From the NCBI GenBank assembly GCA_017473555.1, contig JAFUKO010000063.1, forward strand, positions 1-38,704: 38,704 bases of DNA. The letters run 5' to 3'. The notes under the pieces were generated by a model that saw only the letters and a program-made list of their open reading frames with translations, searched no databases and was not told the DNA's origin. A program made the position numbers and the translations under genes. Position 1 is the stretch's first letter, and every line of letters starts with the position of its first letter. The stretch is from Ruminococcus sp. Lineage in GTDB: Bacteria; Bacillota; Clostridia; Oscillospirales; Acutalibacteraceae. This document shows, piece after piece, positions 24,348-32,305 of the stretch.

Positions 24348-25699
24348 TTTTTAGCACCTCCGAACAGAGAGTTTTTGCGAACGCACTTAAAGCCGGCAAT
24401 ACTCTTGAGCATAACTCTTGAGAGGAATACGCCCATAATGAAGTTAGAGATTGTACCCATTAAGAGAGTGTAACCGAATGCGTAGATAGTACCTGTTGTT
24501 GAAGCACCGAACAGCCATGAGAGGATGTTTGATGGACCAAATACGAGAAGTAAGATAACAGATACGATAACGACAGTCATATTACCGTCGATGATAGCTG
24601 TGAGTGAGTTTTTAGTACCCTTTTCAATAGCGCCGTCTAAAGTCTTGCCTGACTTGAACTCGTCCTTGATACGCTCAGCAGTGATGATGTTAGCGTCAAC
24701 ACCCATACCGATAGAAAGGATGATACCTGCAATACCAGGGAGTGTCATTGTGAATGAATCAAATGCAGGGAAGAATCTTGTGATAGCTGCGATTGAAAGA
24801 CCCATCTGACCTACAAGCGCGATAACAGCAATTAAGCCAGGGATTCTGTACATAGCAATCATAAATACTGCAATGATGATAAATGCGATGATAGCCGCAT
24901 AACCCATAGCTACTAAAGAGTTCTGACCAAGAGTTGGGCTGATAGAGCCGTATGATGCAGTTTCAAGAGCAAATGGAAGTGCACCACCGTTGATCTGGTT
25001 AGCAAGCTTTGTAGCCTCTTCAGCTGTGAAGTCACCTGTGATAGATGCTGAACCGCCTGTGATACCGTTCTTGTTCTTCTCGTTGTTTTCAACAACCGGT
25101 GCAGAAAGTAAAGTTTCATCCATATAGATGCCAATAGATTTGCCTAAATTTGCTTTAGTAGCTTCAGCGAAAATCTCAGCACCGTCAGCTGTTAAGTCTA
25201 AAAGTACGAGGTACTCACCTGCAGAACCTGTTTCTGTGTTAACGCCGGCCTCAGCCTTAGCAACAGAAGAACCGTCCATTAATACGTTGCCTGCCTCATC
25301 TCTGAATGTGAGCTTTGCAGTAGCTGCGAGCTCATCAATAGCCTTAACAGGGTCAAAGTTTGTTTCGTCCTCTTTCCAAGGGAAACGTACGATAATACGA
25401 TCACTGTTGTAGTCAGCATAAAGCTCGTAGTCAGTGATACCGTTTGAAACCATACGGGTTTCGATAATTGCTTTTGCAGAGTCTAACTGCTCATCTGTGG
25501 CGTCAAAGTCATCAGCCGGTTTGAATGTAGCTTCAACACCGCCACGGATGTCAATTCCCCATCTAATGTCATCGATGCCCTTGATTACTGTTTTCTCGAT
25601 ATCTCCGTCGTAGTATGATACGCCGAAAATTGAAGAAGCAGCAAACAGGAGAATCAGAAGAGCAGTGATGAAGAAAACAGGCTTTGGAATTCTTTTCAT
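24344..25699 (-). CDS. secD: Protein translocase subunit SecD
   Basis: A 451-residue membrane protein: one N-terminal membrane segment (about 8-25), a large extracytoplasmic region with the WGIDIRGGVEATF motif (about 48-60), and five C-terminal segments containing GMGVDANIITAERIKDE, the SecD signature. It works with SecF in late steps of protein export. The start at 25699 is chosen because GGAGGT lies seven bases upstream and MKRIPKPVFF gives a sensible signal-anchor; the frame extends to 25816 without a better start. A good promoter and an overlapping hairpin lie upstream. Confidence 0.95.
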   Translation of the reverse strand: MKRIPKPVFFITALLILLFAASSIFGVSYYDGDIEKTVIKGIDDIRWGIDIRGGVEATFKPADDFDATDEQLDSAKAIIETRMVSNGITDYELYADYNSDRIIVRFPWKEDETNFDPVKAIDELAATAKLTFRDEAGNVLMDGSSVAKAEAGVNTETGSAGEYLVLLDLTADGAEIFAEATKANLGKSIGIYMDETLLSAPVVENNEKNKNGITGGSASITGDFTAEEATKLANQINGGALPFALETASYGSISPTLGQNSLVAMGYAAIIAFIIIAVFMIAMYRIPGLIAVIALVGQMGLSIAAITRFFPAFDSFTMTLPGIAGIILSIGMGVDANIITAERIKDEFKSGKTLDGAIEKGTKNSLTAIIDGNMTVVIVSVILLLVFGPSNILSWLFGASTTGTIYAFGYTLLMGTISNFIMGVFLSRVMLKSIAGFKCVRKNSLFGGAKK

Positions 25700-25760
25700 G
25701 CCTTGGACCTCCATAAATTTTGTGTTGTCAAAAGTGACTGCAAAGTATGTAAAAACAAAA

Positions 25761-25797
25761 ACTCTGCTACGGTGTACACTTTTAACCATAACAGAGT
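25761..25797 (-). terminator. Terminator hairpin overlapping the secD promoter start region
   Basis: ACTCTGCTACGGT (25761-25773) and ACCATAACAGAGT (25785-25797) form a 13-bp stem with two G-U pairs and an 11-base loop. On the minus strand it is followed by TTTTTGTTTTTA. It lies about 110 bases after the aminotransferase stop and is its only visible terminator. The secD -10 box ends one base before the 5' arm, so RNA initiated at that promoter would lack about five bases of the arm next to the U tract. Confidence 0.75.
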
Positions 25798-25798
25798 A

Positions 25799-25827
25799 AT
25801 TATACTTTTTAATCACAAAAAAGTCAA
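25799..25827 (-). promoter_or_regulatory. Strong sigma-A promoter of secDF
   Basis: TTGACT (25822-25827) and TATAAT (25799-25804) are separated by 17 bases on the minus strand, an almost perfect vegetative promoter. The expected start is about 25792, inside the 5' arm of the hairpin at 25761-25797. The leader to secD would be about 93 bases. Confidence 0.8.
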
Positions 25828-25905
25828 CAAAAGTATGTGAAATCTTTGTGATATTTATTTAATTTTGTCAAAAAACGACGTGTTAATTCTATCAAAGAAT
25901 TATCT

Positions 25906-27183
25906 TTACATTTCGAGTAAACGCTCAACCGCACACAGCTTTGCACAAACAGTGAAAACATCCATAGCTTTTGAAAGGTCCTCTACGCTTGGAGCTGTTG
26001 GTGCTACACGGATATTGCTATCCTTAGGGTCCTTGCCGTATGGATATGTTGCGCCTGCACCAGTGAGAATTACACCAGCATCCTTGCACATAGCTACAAC
26101 CTTTTTAGCTGTGCCGTCCATAACATCAACACTTACAAAATAACCGCCCTTTGGCTCTTCGTAAGAAACAATGCCGTATGGCTTTAGCTCTTCTTTAAGC
26201 TTATTTACAACAAGGTCAAAGCGTGGCTTTAAAATATCCTTGTGCTTCTTCATATGAGCTTTCATACCGTCTAAATCACCGAAAAATCTCACGTGACGGA
26301 GCATATTGATTTTATCAAAACCGATAGTCTGGTACTTGTACTTGTTCTTGATTATATCCATATTGTTCTTAGATGCCGCCATTGCCGCTACACCTGAACC
26401 AGGGAATGTAATCTTAGATGTTGAACAAAATTCGATAGGAAGGTCAATGTTGCCTGTTTTCTCACACTCTTCAAAAATATTGAGCAGTGGTACTTCCTCA
26501 TCTGTTAAGTCGTGGATAACATAAGCGTTATCCCACATAATTTTAAAGTCCTTAGCAGCAGGCTGTAACTTAGCAAAACGCTTAACTGTTTCGTCTGAAT
26601 ATGTGATACCCTGTGGGTTTGAATATTTCGGAACACACCAGATACCCTTGACAGACTCGTCTTTTATCAGTTCTTCAACTACATCCATATCAGGACCATT
26701 CTCGGTCATAGGAACTGTAATCATCTCAAAACCAAAGTATTCTGTAATACCAAAATGTCAGTCATAACCAGGTACAGGGCACAAGAACTTTCTGTTCTTA
26801 ACCTCAAACCAAGGCGCACAACCCTCTGCAGGGGATGTTGTCATAAAGCAAGCGATTGTATCAAACATCATATTAAGACTAGAGTTACCGCCAACCATAA
26901 CCATATCAGGAGTAACCCCCATTACGTCAGCCATAAGCTTCTTGCATGATGGGATACCATCCATAATGCCGTAATTACGGCAATCCTGACCATCGATTGT
27001 GACACACTCAGCATCGCTGTTGATGATATCAAGCATTGAGCGTGAAATCTCAAGCTGTTCTGCACAAGGCACACCTCTTGACATATTGAGTGAGAGGTTC
27101 ATCGCCTTGATATCGCTATATTCTTTGCTTAGTTTTTCGTATTCTGCCCTAAGCTCGGCAGTGTTCATTTCCTTATATAACAT
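25906..27183 (-). pseudogene. MocR-type class I/II aminotransferase interrupted by in-frame TGA
   Basis: Two consecutive open frames in the same reading frame together match a full-length (about 425 residue) PLP aminotransferase of the Aminotran_MocR type. The first ends CPVPGYD and then TGA at 26758-26760. The second resumes directly with HFGITEYFGFEMITVPM and holds the PLP-lysine region STSKITFPGSG. Family members usually read PGYDRHF, so TGA replaces an expected arginine codon, most simply CGA to TGA. No frameshift is needed. Other genes here end with TGA, so it is a stop in this genome. A restart ATG at 26722-26724 lacks a ribosome-binding site. Either a recent nonsense mutation or a sequencing error; the rest looks intact. 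Confidence 0.8.
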
Positions 27184-27234
27184 TTTGCACCAACTTCTAT
27201 TAAAAATTGCAAAAATCACGAATTGCTACCTAAT

Positions 27235-27263
27235 ATAATAACCCTAAAAAGTATTTTTTGCAA
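27235..27263 (-). promoter_or_regulatory. Sigma-A promoter of the aminotransferase (pseudo)gene
   Basis: TTGCAA (27258-27263) and TATTAT (27235-27240) lie 17 bases apart on the minus strand. The leader would be about 45 bases. Several further TTGCA words occur around it (near 27206, 27279 and 27185), which may or may not matter. Confidence 0.6.
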
Positions 27264-27335
27264 TACCATTTCCAAAATCTTGCAAAAAGATATTCGTTAT
27301 ATATTATGCACAATTTAGTGAAAAATATACAAAAA

Positions 27336-27358
27336 GAGGCCCGAATGTCTCGAGCCTC
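27336..27358 (-). terminator. Terminator after cpsD
   Basis: GAGGCCCGA (27336-27344) and TCGAGCCTC (27350-27358) pair over nine positions (one G-U) with a 5-base loop. On the minus strand a TTTTTGTATATTTTT run follows. It lies 22 bases after the cpsD stop codon. Confidence 0.85.
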
Positions 27359-27379
27359 GAAAGAAATCGCAGTGATTTA

Positions 27380-28099
27380 TCAGTAGTATTTGTAATAACC
27401 GTAGTTGCGACCTTTGTACTTTTTGCGGTCCTGAAGTGAACATCCAACCTTCAAAAAACCGAGCACTTTAGAGTCAGCCAGCTTTAACGCCTGCACAGCT
27501 TTTTCGATATCGCCGTGTGATGTCACCTTTTCTCTTACGATAAGAACGTAACCTGCGATATGCTCCTTAAGAAGAAGTGTATCGGTAACTACACCGATTG
27601 GTGGTGTATCAAGGATAACGTAGTCATACTGGTTCTTAGCAAGGTTCATAAATGTCGAAAAAGCATTTGAACCGATAAGCTCGGACGGGTTAGGTGGAAC
27701 AGCACCAGATGTAAGGACATCAAGGCACGGAACTACAGAACGATGAACAACGTCTTCAAAATCAGCAAACTGACCTACAACCTCGGATAAGCCAACGCTA
27801 TTCTTAATCTTCAGAAGATTATGGACATTAGGACGTCGAAGGTCGGTGTCGATAAGCAGAACCTTCTTACCCATCTTAGCGAATGAAATAGCCAAGTTTA
27901 CCGTAGCGGTACTTTTGCCCTCACCCTTTGACCATGAAGTAACAGCCACACAAGGATTATTCTCTGCAACAAGTGAGAAAACAAGGCTTGTACGTGCAGA
28001 TTTGTAACCCTCTACGATAGCAAACTTACTGTCATTATTGATAATATTTCGTGTCTTTTCAGAAGCACCAAGGCGTTTTTTCTTAGAAATCAGTTTCAT
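27380..28099 (-). CDS. cpsD: Tyrosine-protein kinase CpsD/CapB (BY-kinase)
   Basis: A 239-residue cytoplasmic bacterial tyrosine kinase. The Walker A' motif SWSKGEGKST is at about 54-63, Walker A LLIDTDLRRPN near 80-90, and Walker B YVILDTPP near 164-171. A short tyrosine cluster (KYKGRNYGYYKYY) ends the protein and is the usual autophosphorylation site. CpsD needs its membrane adaptor CpsC, encoded directly upstream with a four-base overlap, and normally controls capsule or exopolysaccharide chain length. No glycosyltransferase or polymerase genes accompany the pair here. Confidence 0.93.
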   Translation of the reverse strand: MKLISKKKRLGASEKTRNIINNDSKFAIVEGYKSARTSLVFSLVAENNPCVAVTSWSKGEGKSTATVNLAISFAKMGKKVLLIDTDLRRPNVHNLLKIKNSVGLSEVVGQFADFEDVVHRSVVPCLDVLTSGAVPPNPSELIGSNAFSTFMNLAKNQYDYVILDTPPIGVVTDTLLLKEHIAGYVLIVREKVTSHGDIEKAVQALKLADSKVLGFLKVGCSLQDRKKYKGRNYGYYKYY

Positions 28100-28794
28100 T
28101 TTTTCTTCGCACCGCCTTCCACTTCGAAATCTATAATCTCAGCAAAAACAGGAATCTTGTACAACTCGTAAAGATCATCCTCTGGTTTAACGGTTGTATC
28201 AACAATCTCAATAAGGAATGACACACCTAAAGCGAGAACAAGTCCGCCTAAGAATCCCATCATTACATACTGCTTGACATTTGGTGATGACGGGTTTGAT
28301 GGAATAGATGCTTCGTCTACAGTGTCAACCTTACCAGCCTCACCAAAATACTTAGCAAAAACCTTCGGAGCTTCCTCGGCTACCTGATTAGCTACATTAG
28401 CAGCAGTTACAGGGTCTAAAGAGGTTACTCTGATTTCAAGGAAGTAAGAATCCTCGATAGCACTGATAGTAACAGCATTACCCGCAATGATACTCTTCAT
28501 ATCAGGGTCTTTCTGGAAAAGAACAGTACAGGTATTTGCAAGCATAACAGACTGAGTGATATCGTTAGTATCAACCTCACTGTTATCCTGACCGGTTGAA
28601 GTTGAAACATTACCGCTGCTGAACCCAGCATTATTCTGTACAAGAATTAAAGCAGTAGTAGTATACGTAGGTGCAACAAAGAAAGATACGTAAAAATACG
28701 CAAGCACAGTGCCCACCAGCGTCATAATTATGATAAGCTTAATATGTGCCAAAAACATCTTAAGGATATCGTTAACAGTTAATTGCCTTGACAT
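28096..28794 (-). CDS. cpsC: Polysaccharide co-polymerase / kinase adaptor CpsC (Wzz family)
   Basis: A 232-residue Wzz-family protein with membrane segments at about 18-40 and 175-197 flanking an extracellular domain. The proline-rich SIPSNPSSPN stretch before the second segment is typical. The cytoplasmic tail probably activates CpsD. TAGGGGG precedes the ATG. It is the first gene of a two-gene operon standing between a terminator upstream (28892-28915) and one downstream (27336-27358); I saw no strong promoter in the 100-base gap upstream. Confidence 0.9.
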   Translation of the reverse strand: MSRQLTVNDILKMFLAHIKLIIIMTLVGTVLAYFYVSFFVAPTYTTTALILVQNNAGFSSGNVSTSTGQDNSEVDTNDITQSVMLANTCTVLFQKDPDMKSIIAGNAVTISAIEDSYFLEIRVTSLDPVTAANVANQVAEEAPKVFAKYFGEAGKVDTVDEASIPSNPSSPNVKQYVMMGFLGGLVLALGVSFLIEIVDTTVKPEDDLYELYKIPVFAEIIDFEVEGGAKKK

Positions 28795-28891
28795 ATTAAC
28801 CCCCTATTATTCAAAATCTTACACAGTATATGATATAACATTGATAATGAATAATTATTCTAATTTAGAATTATGTAAATTAAAATAAAAA

Positions 28892-28915
28892 GGTGAGAGA
28901 AATAAATCTCTCACC
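28892..28915 (-). terminator. Terminator after the decarboxylase beta-subunit gene
   Basis: GGTGAGAGA (28892-28900) and TCTCTCACC (28907-28915) form a perfect 9-bp stem with a 6-base loop, followed on the minus strand by TTTTTATTTTAATTT. It lies 21 bases after the stop codon of the beta-subunit gene. Confidence 0.9.
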
Positions 28916-28936
28916 CGTTTTACTTTTTCATTAAAA

Positions 28937-30172
28937 TCAGCCGAGAATACTGAGGAGTACACCAGCAGCAACAGCTGAACCGATAACACCGGCAACGTTA
29001 GGACCCATAGCGTGCATGAGCAGGAAGTTACCAGGATTTTCCTCCTGACCAACCTTGTTAGATACACGAGCCGCCATTGGAACAGCGGATACACCGGCTG
29101 AACCGATGAGTGGGTTAACCTTACCACCTGTCATAACGTACATAAGCTTACCGAAGAGCAAGCCGCAAGCTGTACCAACACAGAATGCTGTAAGACCGAG
29201 AGCGATGATGCCAAGTGTCTTTGTTGTAAGGAAGTTAGTACCTGTAGCAGTAGCACCTACTGTTACACCAAGGAAGATTGTGATGATGTTCATAAGCTCG
29301 TTCTGAGCAGTCTTGTTGAGTCTGTCAACAACGCCTGACTCCTTGAAGAGGTTACCAAGCATGAGCATACCGATAAGTGGTGCAGCACTTGGGAGAAGAA
29401 TTGAACATACAACTACAACGATGATTGGGAACAGAATCTTCTCGAGCTTTGAAACAGGTCTTAACTGCTCCATAACTACAGAACGCTCTTTCTTTGTAGT
29501 GAGAGCCTTCATGATAGGTGGCTGAATGATAGGAACAAGCGCCATATATGAGTAAGCAGCAACCGCAATAGAACCTAAAAGGTGAGGTGCGAGCTTAGAA
29601 GTTACATAAATAGCAGTAGGACCGTCAGCACCACCGATGATACCGATAGCACCAGCCTCAGCAGGTGTAAAGCCAAGGTAAATAGCACCGATGAATGTAA
29701 GGAAGATACCAATCTGAGCAGCAGCACCTAAGATGAAGCTCTTAGGGTTAGCGATAAGCGGACCAAAGTCAGTCATACAACCGATACCAAGGAAGATAAG
29801 CGGTGGGTAGATACCGAGCTTAACACCCTGATAGAGGTAGTAAAGAAGACCGCCGTAAGTAGGAACGTTAACATACTGCTCACCGTTAAGCGTTGTGACA
29901 GCGTAGTCAATCTTATCGTGAGTGAGCATATACTCAGCGAGCGGCACCATATCAGTAGATGGGGCAGCCATAATAGCAGGATAAAGGTTAACGAGTAACA
30001 TACCAAATGCGATTGGTAATAAAAGTAAAGGTTCGTACTGCTTTTTGATAGCAAGAAATAAAAGTACGAATGAGATGCCGATCATAACGTAGTTCTGCCA
30101 TGTAAGGTCAACAAGACCAGAGTCGTAATAAAGACCGACGAGAGATTCTAATAATCCATTCCAAATAGCCAT
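28937..30172 (-). CDS. Sodium-translocating decarboxylase beta subunit (OadB/MmdB/GcdB)
   Basis: A 411-residue membrane protein of the OadB family, the carboxybiotin decarboxylase that couples CO2 release to Na+ export. The key motif GGADGPTAIY, with the sodium-site aspartate, lies near residues 180-189. The conserved GATATGTNFL and the C-terminal VSNKVGQEENPGNFLLMHAMGPNVAGVIGSA are present. About nine or more membrane segments are predicted. Which acid is decarboxylated (oxaloacetate, methylmalonyl-CoA or glutaconyl-CoA) depends on the alpha subunit, which is not in the window. GGAGGAGTG precedes the ATG; the gamma-like gene lies 19 bases upstream. Confidence 0.94.
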   Translation of the reverse strand: MAIWNGLLESLVGLYYDSGLVDLTWQNYVMIGISFVLLFLAIKKQYEPLLLLPIAFGMLLVNLYPAIMAAPSTDMVPLAEYMLTHDKIDYAVTTLNGEQYVNVPTYGGLLYYLYQGVKLGIYPPLIFLGIGCMTDFGPLIANPKSFILGAAAQIGIFLTFIGAIYLGFTPAEAGAIGIIGGADGPTAIYVTSKLAPHLLGSIAVAAYSYMALVPIIQPPIMKALTTKKERSVVMEQLRPVSKLEKILFPIIVVVVCSILLPSAAPLIGMLMLGNLFKESGVVDRLNKTAQNELMNIITIFLGVTVGATATGTNFLTTKTLGIIALGLTAFCVGTACGLLFGKLMYVMTGGKVNPLIGSAGVSAVPMAARVSNKVGQEENPGNFLLMHAMGPNVAGVIGSAVAAGVLLSILG

Positions 30173-30191
30173 TCTTTACACTCCTCCTGTC

Positions 30192-30560
30192 TTAAAATGG
30201 TCTGGTGTTAGCTAAAACACCGGCATGTCCCCAAGCAGAGCGTGAGCCTGCTTTGCGGATGTTTTTAATTCTGACGTTGCCCTCTCCGTAGATAAAATCA
30301 ACAGCAGCAGCGATACAAGCAAGCACCTCAGGGCTTACACCACCAGCAGCAGTAGCTGAAGAAGAGCCCCCAGTTGCACCTGTACCCTTAGGGGTATCGT
30401 CATCATCATTGTTTTTCTTAGACTTTTTCGGTTTGTTCTGGATATTATAAACGATAGTACTGTAAATCTTGATTACACAGATTAACAGAAGTAATACCGA
30501 GAAAACTACAACAAAGCCAGTGAGCAATATTGTAAGTGACATGGTAAGTTTCTCGTCCAT
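30192..30560 (-). CDS. OadG/MmdC-like small subunit of the sodium-pumping decarboxylase
   Basis: A 122-residue protein with one membrane segment (about 7-31), a charged Lys/Asp-rich linker, a short Gly/Ser/Ala stretch, and a conserved tail (SPEVLACIAAAVDFIYG...IKNIRKAGSRSAWGHAGVL). This layout matches OadG/MmdC-type subunits that anchor and assemble the decarboxylase. The start at 30560 is favoured over an in-frame ATG at 30575 because that codon overlaps the only ribosome-binding site, GGGGGG. That site is one arm of an 11-bp inverted repeat around the promoter. Confidence 0.85.
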   Translation of the reverse strand: MDEKLTMSLTILLTGFVVVFSVLLLLICVIKIYSTIVYNIQNKPKKSKKNNDDDDTPKGTGATGGSSSATAAGGVSPEVLACIAAAVDFIYGEGNVRIKNIRKAGSRSAWGHAGVLANTRPF

Positions 30561-30568
30561 AAAACAAC

Positions 30569-30640
30569 CCCCCATATTTCAAATTTAGTCATTGTATAGT
30601 ATATACCAAAAACAATACAATTTCAACAAAAATATGGGGG
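30569..30640 (-). promoter_or_regulatory. 11-bp inverted repeat enclosing the decarboxylase promoter and its ribosome-binding site
   Basis: CCCCCATATTT (30569-30579) and AAATATGGGGG (30630-30640) are exact inverse complements 50 bases apart. One arm holds the ribosome-binding site of the gamma-like gene. The other lies upstream of the -35 box. RNA starting at the local promoter lacks the upstream arm; read-through RNA from spoIVA, which has no visible terminator, would carry both and could pair the site. It may alternatively be a paired operator. Confidence 0.6.
30598..30626 (-). promoter_or_regulatory. Sigma-A promoter of the decarboxylase subunits
   Basis: TTGAAA (30621-30626) and TATACT (30598-30603) are separated by 17 bases on the minus strand. 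The expected start is about 30591, giving a leader of about 30 bases. The promoter lies between the two arms of the inverted repeat 30569-30640. Confidence 0.7.
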
Positions 30641-30706
30641 TAAATAAATATTTGTTTATTTTTCCAATTAAGTTAGAAAATTAACAATCTTTTTGTCACT
30701 AAACGC

Positions 30707-32185
30707 TCACAGGATAATACAGATAAGTCCGTTACAACCATCGTTGATGATTTTTTCAATCGTCTCGCCCACCTTAGCCCGTGCCTGTGGTGGCATACGA
30801 TAGAGCTTGTTGTTGAGTCCCTCGGAAACCAGCTCGTTCACAGACTTGCCGAAAATGTTGGACTCCCAGATTTTTTGAGGGCTTTCTTCAAACTCTTTGA
30901 GCAGATATGTAACAAGCTCTTCGCTCTGCTGTTCGCTTCCTACAATCGGGGTTACCTCTGCGGTTGTATTTATCTTCATCATATGAATACTAGGGGCGCT
31001 GGCTTTCAGCTTGACACCGTATTTGCCGTTTTGCTTGATTATCTGAGGTTCTTCGAGTTTTAGCTCATCGAGTGTCGGCATAACAATTCCGTAACCGGAT
31101 TCTTTAACCTGCTCATAAGCCTTAGAAATCTTATCAAACTGTGATTTTTTCTGTGATAACTCAAAAATGCAATCGAGCAGAGATTTTTCGTCATTTATCT
31201 CGATACCTGTTTTCTCGGACAGGATTTTAAAGAACAAATCGCCCTTTAGCTCTACGCTGACGCCTGCACTGCCCTTTCCTAAATCAAGGGTGGTAAGCTG
31301 TGCTTTGTCAACATACTCACACTTTGATACACTGTCAAGCACCTGCTGAATCTCACGGATTTTCTGCATACTGCCTGAATTCTCTCTGATACATTCAAAC
31401 ACATTAGATTTGAGCCAATGGTCTTTCGGCAAAGTTACAAGCCACTTAGGAATACTGACCCTAACTTCTCTTACAGGAAACTCAAATAGCACCTGAGCTA
31501 AAATTGCTTTGATTCTGTTTTCGTCGAGCTCGATACAATTTACAGGTAAAACAGGCACCTGATACTTACGTGTCAACTCGCCCGCAAGCTCAGAACACTC
31601 TAACGAATCAGGATTCAGAGAGTTTAACAGCACAATAAACGGCTTATTTATCGCTTTTAGCTCTGATACAACACGCTGTTCGGCTTTGACGTAATCCTCA
31701 CGTGGTATCTCCCCTATTGTGCCGTCTGTTGTAACAAGCAGACCAATTGTGCTGTGCTCGTTTATTACCTTCTGGGTTCCAATCTCTGCAGCTCGGTCAA
31801 ACGGCATTTCGCTTTCATCCCATGGGGTTTTTACCATTCTTTTGGTATCATCCTCCATATATCCCATAGCACTGTCAACAACATAGCCCACACAGTCAAT
31901 CATTCTGACTTTAAGGGTTGCTGTGCTGTCCACGTTTATCTGTACGGCTTCTTCTGGAATAAACTTAGGCTCGGTTGTCATTATTGTTCTGCCACCTGAT
32001 GACTGTGGCAACTCGTCTTTAGTGCGACGTCTGAGATTCTCGTCTACTATGTTTGGCAACACTATCGAGTCCATAAACCGCTTTATAAAAGTTGACTTAC
32101 CTGTTCGAACAGGTCCGACTACACCTATGTATATGTCACCATGTGTGCGACTACTGATATCTTTGTATATGCTTCTTTCTTCCAT
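30707..32185 (-). CDS. spoIVA: Stage IV sporulation protein A
   Basis: A 492-residue ATPase that polymerises on the forespore surface and forms the base layer of the spore coat; this length is exactly typical. Walker A GPVRTGKS is at 24-31 in the N-terminal GTPase-like domain, and the C-terminus ends with a short hydrophobic LICIIL that in Bacillus contacts SpoVM. The start at 32185 has CGGAGG upstream; an in-frame ATG at 32248 lies upstream of the predicted sigma-E promoter and cannot be used from it. No terminator is visible after the gene, so read-through toward the decarboxylase genes is likely. Confidence 0.97.
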   Translation of the reverse strand: MEERSIYKDISSRTHGDIYIGVVGPVRTGKSTFIKRFMDSIVLPNIVDENLRRRTKDELPQSSGGRTIMTTEPKFIPEEAVQINVDSTATLKVRMIDCVGYVVDSAMGYMEDDTKRMVKTPWDESEMPFDRAAEIGTQKVINEHSTIGLLVTTDGTIGEIPREDYVKAEQRVVSELKAINKPFIVLLNSLNPDSLECSELAGELTRKYQVPVLPVNCIELDENRIKAILAQVLFEFPVREVRVSIPKWLVTLPKDHWLKSNVFECIRENSGSMQKIREIQQVLDSVSKCEYVDKAQLTTLDLGKGSAGVSVELKGDLFFKILSEKTGIEINDEKSLLDCIFELSQKKSQFDKISKAYEQVKESGYGIVMPTLDELKLEEPQIIKQNGKYGVKLKASAPSIHMMKINTTAEVTPIVGSEQQSEELVTYLLKEFEESPQKIWESNIFGKSVNELVSEGLNNKLYRMPPQARAKVGETIEKIINDGCNGLICIIL

Positions 32186-32214
32186 ATTTTCCTCCGATGC
32201 ACTATTGATACTAT

Positions 32215-32244
32215 AATGTATGAGGACAACGGAAGTATTATGAC
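32215..32244 (-). promoter_or_regulatory. Predicted sigma-E promoter of spoIVA
   Basis: GTCATAAT (32237-32244), 14 bases, then CATACATT (32215-32222) on the minus strand is nearly a consensus sigma-E promoter. spoIVA is a classic mother-cell sigma-E gene. The -35 touches the T-rich tail of the pdxK terminator. The spacer contains CTTCCG, which can pair with the CGGAGG ribosome-binding site over six bases. Confidence 0.85.
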
Positions 32245-32255
32245 TCAAATATAAA

Positions 32256-32278
32256 ACCGCCCGATAAACTCAGGCGGT
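32256..32278 (-). terminator. Terminator after the pyridoxal kinase gene
   Basis: ACCGCC (32256-32261) pairs with GGCGGT (32273-32278), extended by three more pairs to a 9-bp stem with a 5-base loop; TTTTATATTT follows on the minus strand. It separates pdxK from the sporulation gene spoIVA. Confidence 0.75.
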
Positions 32279-32305
32279 CATTGATGTTTTTATTCTGTTA
32301 TAGAA

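Noticed and set aside
25740..25800. secD leader hairpin read as a small stable RNA or riboswitch
   Set aside because: The structure is a simple terminator stem with a U tract and no conserved ligand-binding core that I can recognise.
25699..25816. Longer secD N-terminus
   Set aside because: The extension crosses the predicted promoter and terminator hairpin and would remove the N-terminal position of the membrane anchor.
26756..26762. In-frame TGA read as selenocysteine
   Set aside because: The family position is arginine, not cysteine, and no SECIS-like stem was evident directly downstream. A nonsense change is simpler.
26755..26765. TGA reassigned to tryptophan or another amino acid in this organism
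   Set aside because: Other genes in the window (for example nadK, whiA and secD) end normally with TGA at family-typical lengths, and tryptophan is coded by TGG.
32185..32248. Longer spoIVA N-terminus
   Set aside because: The upstream ATG lies before the sigma-E promoter and the 492-residue product from 32185 has exactly the family length.
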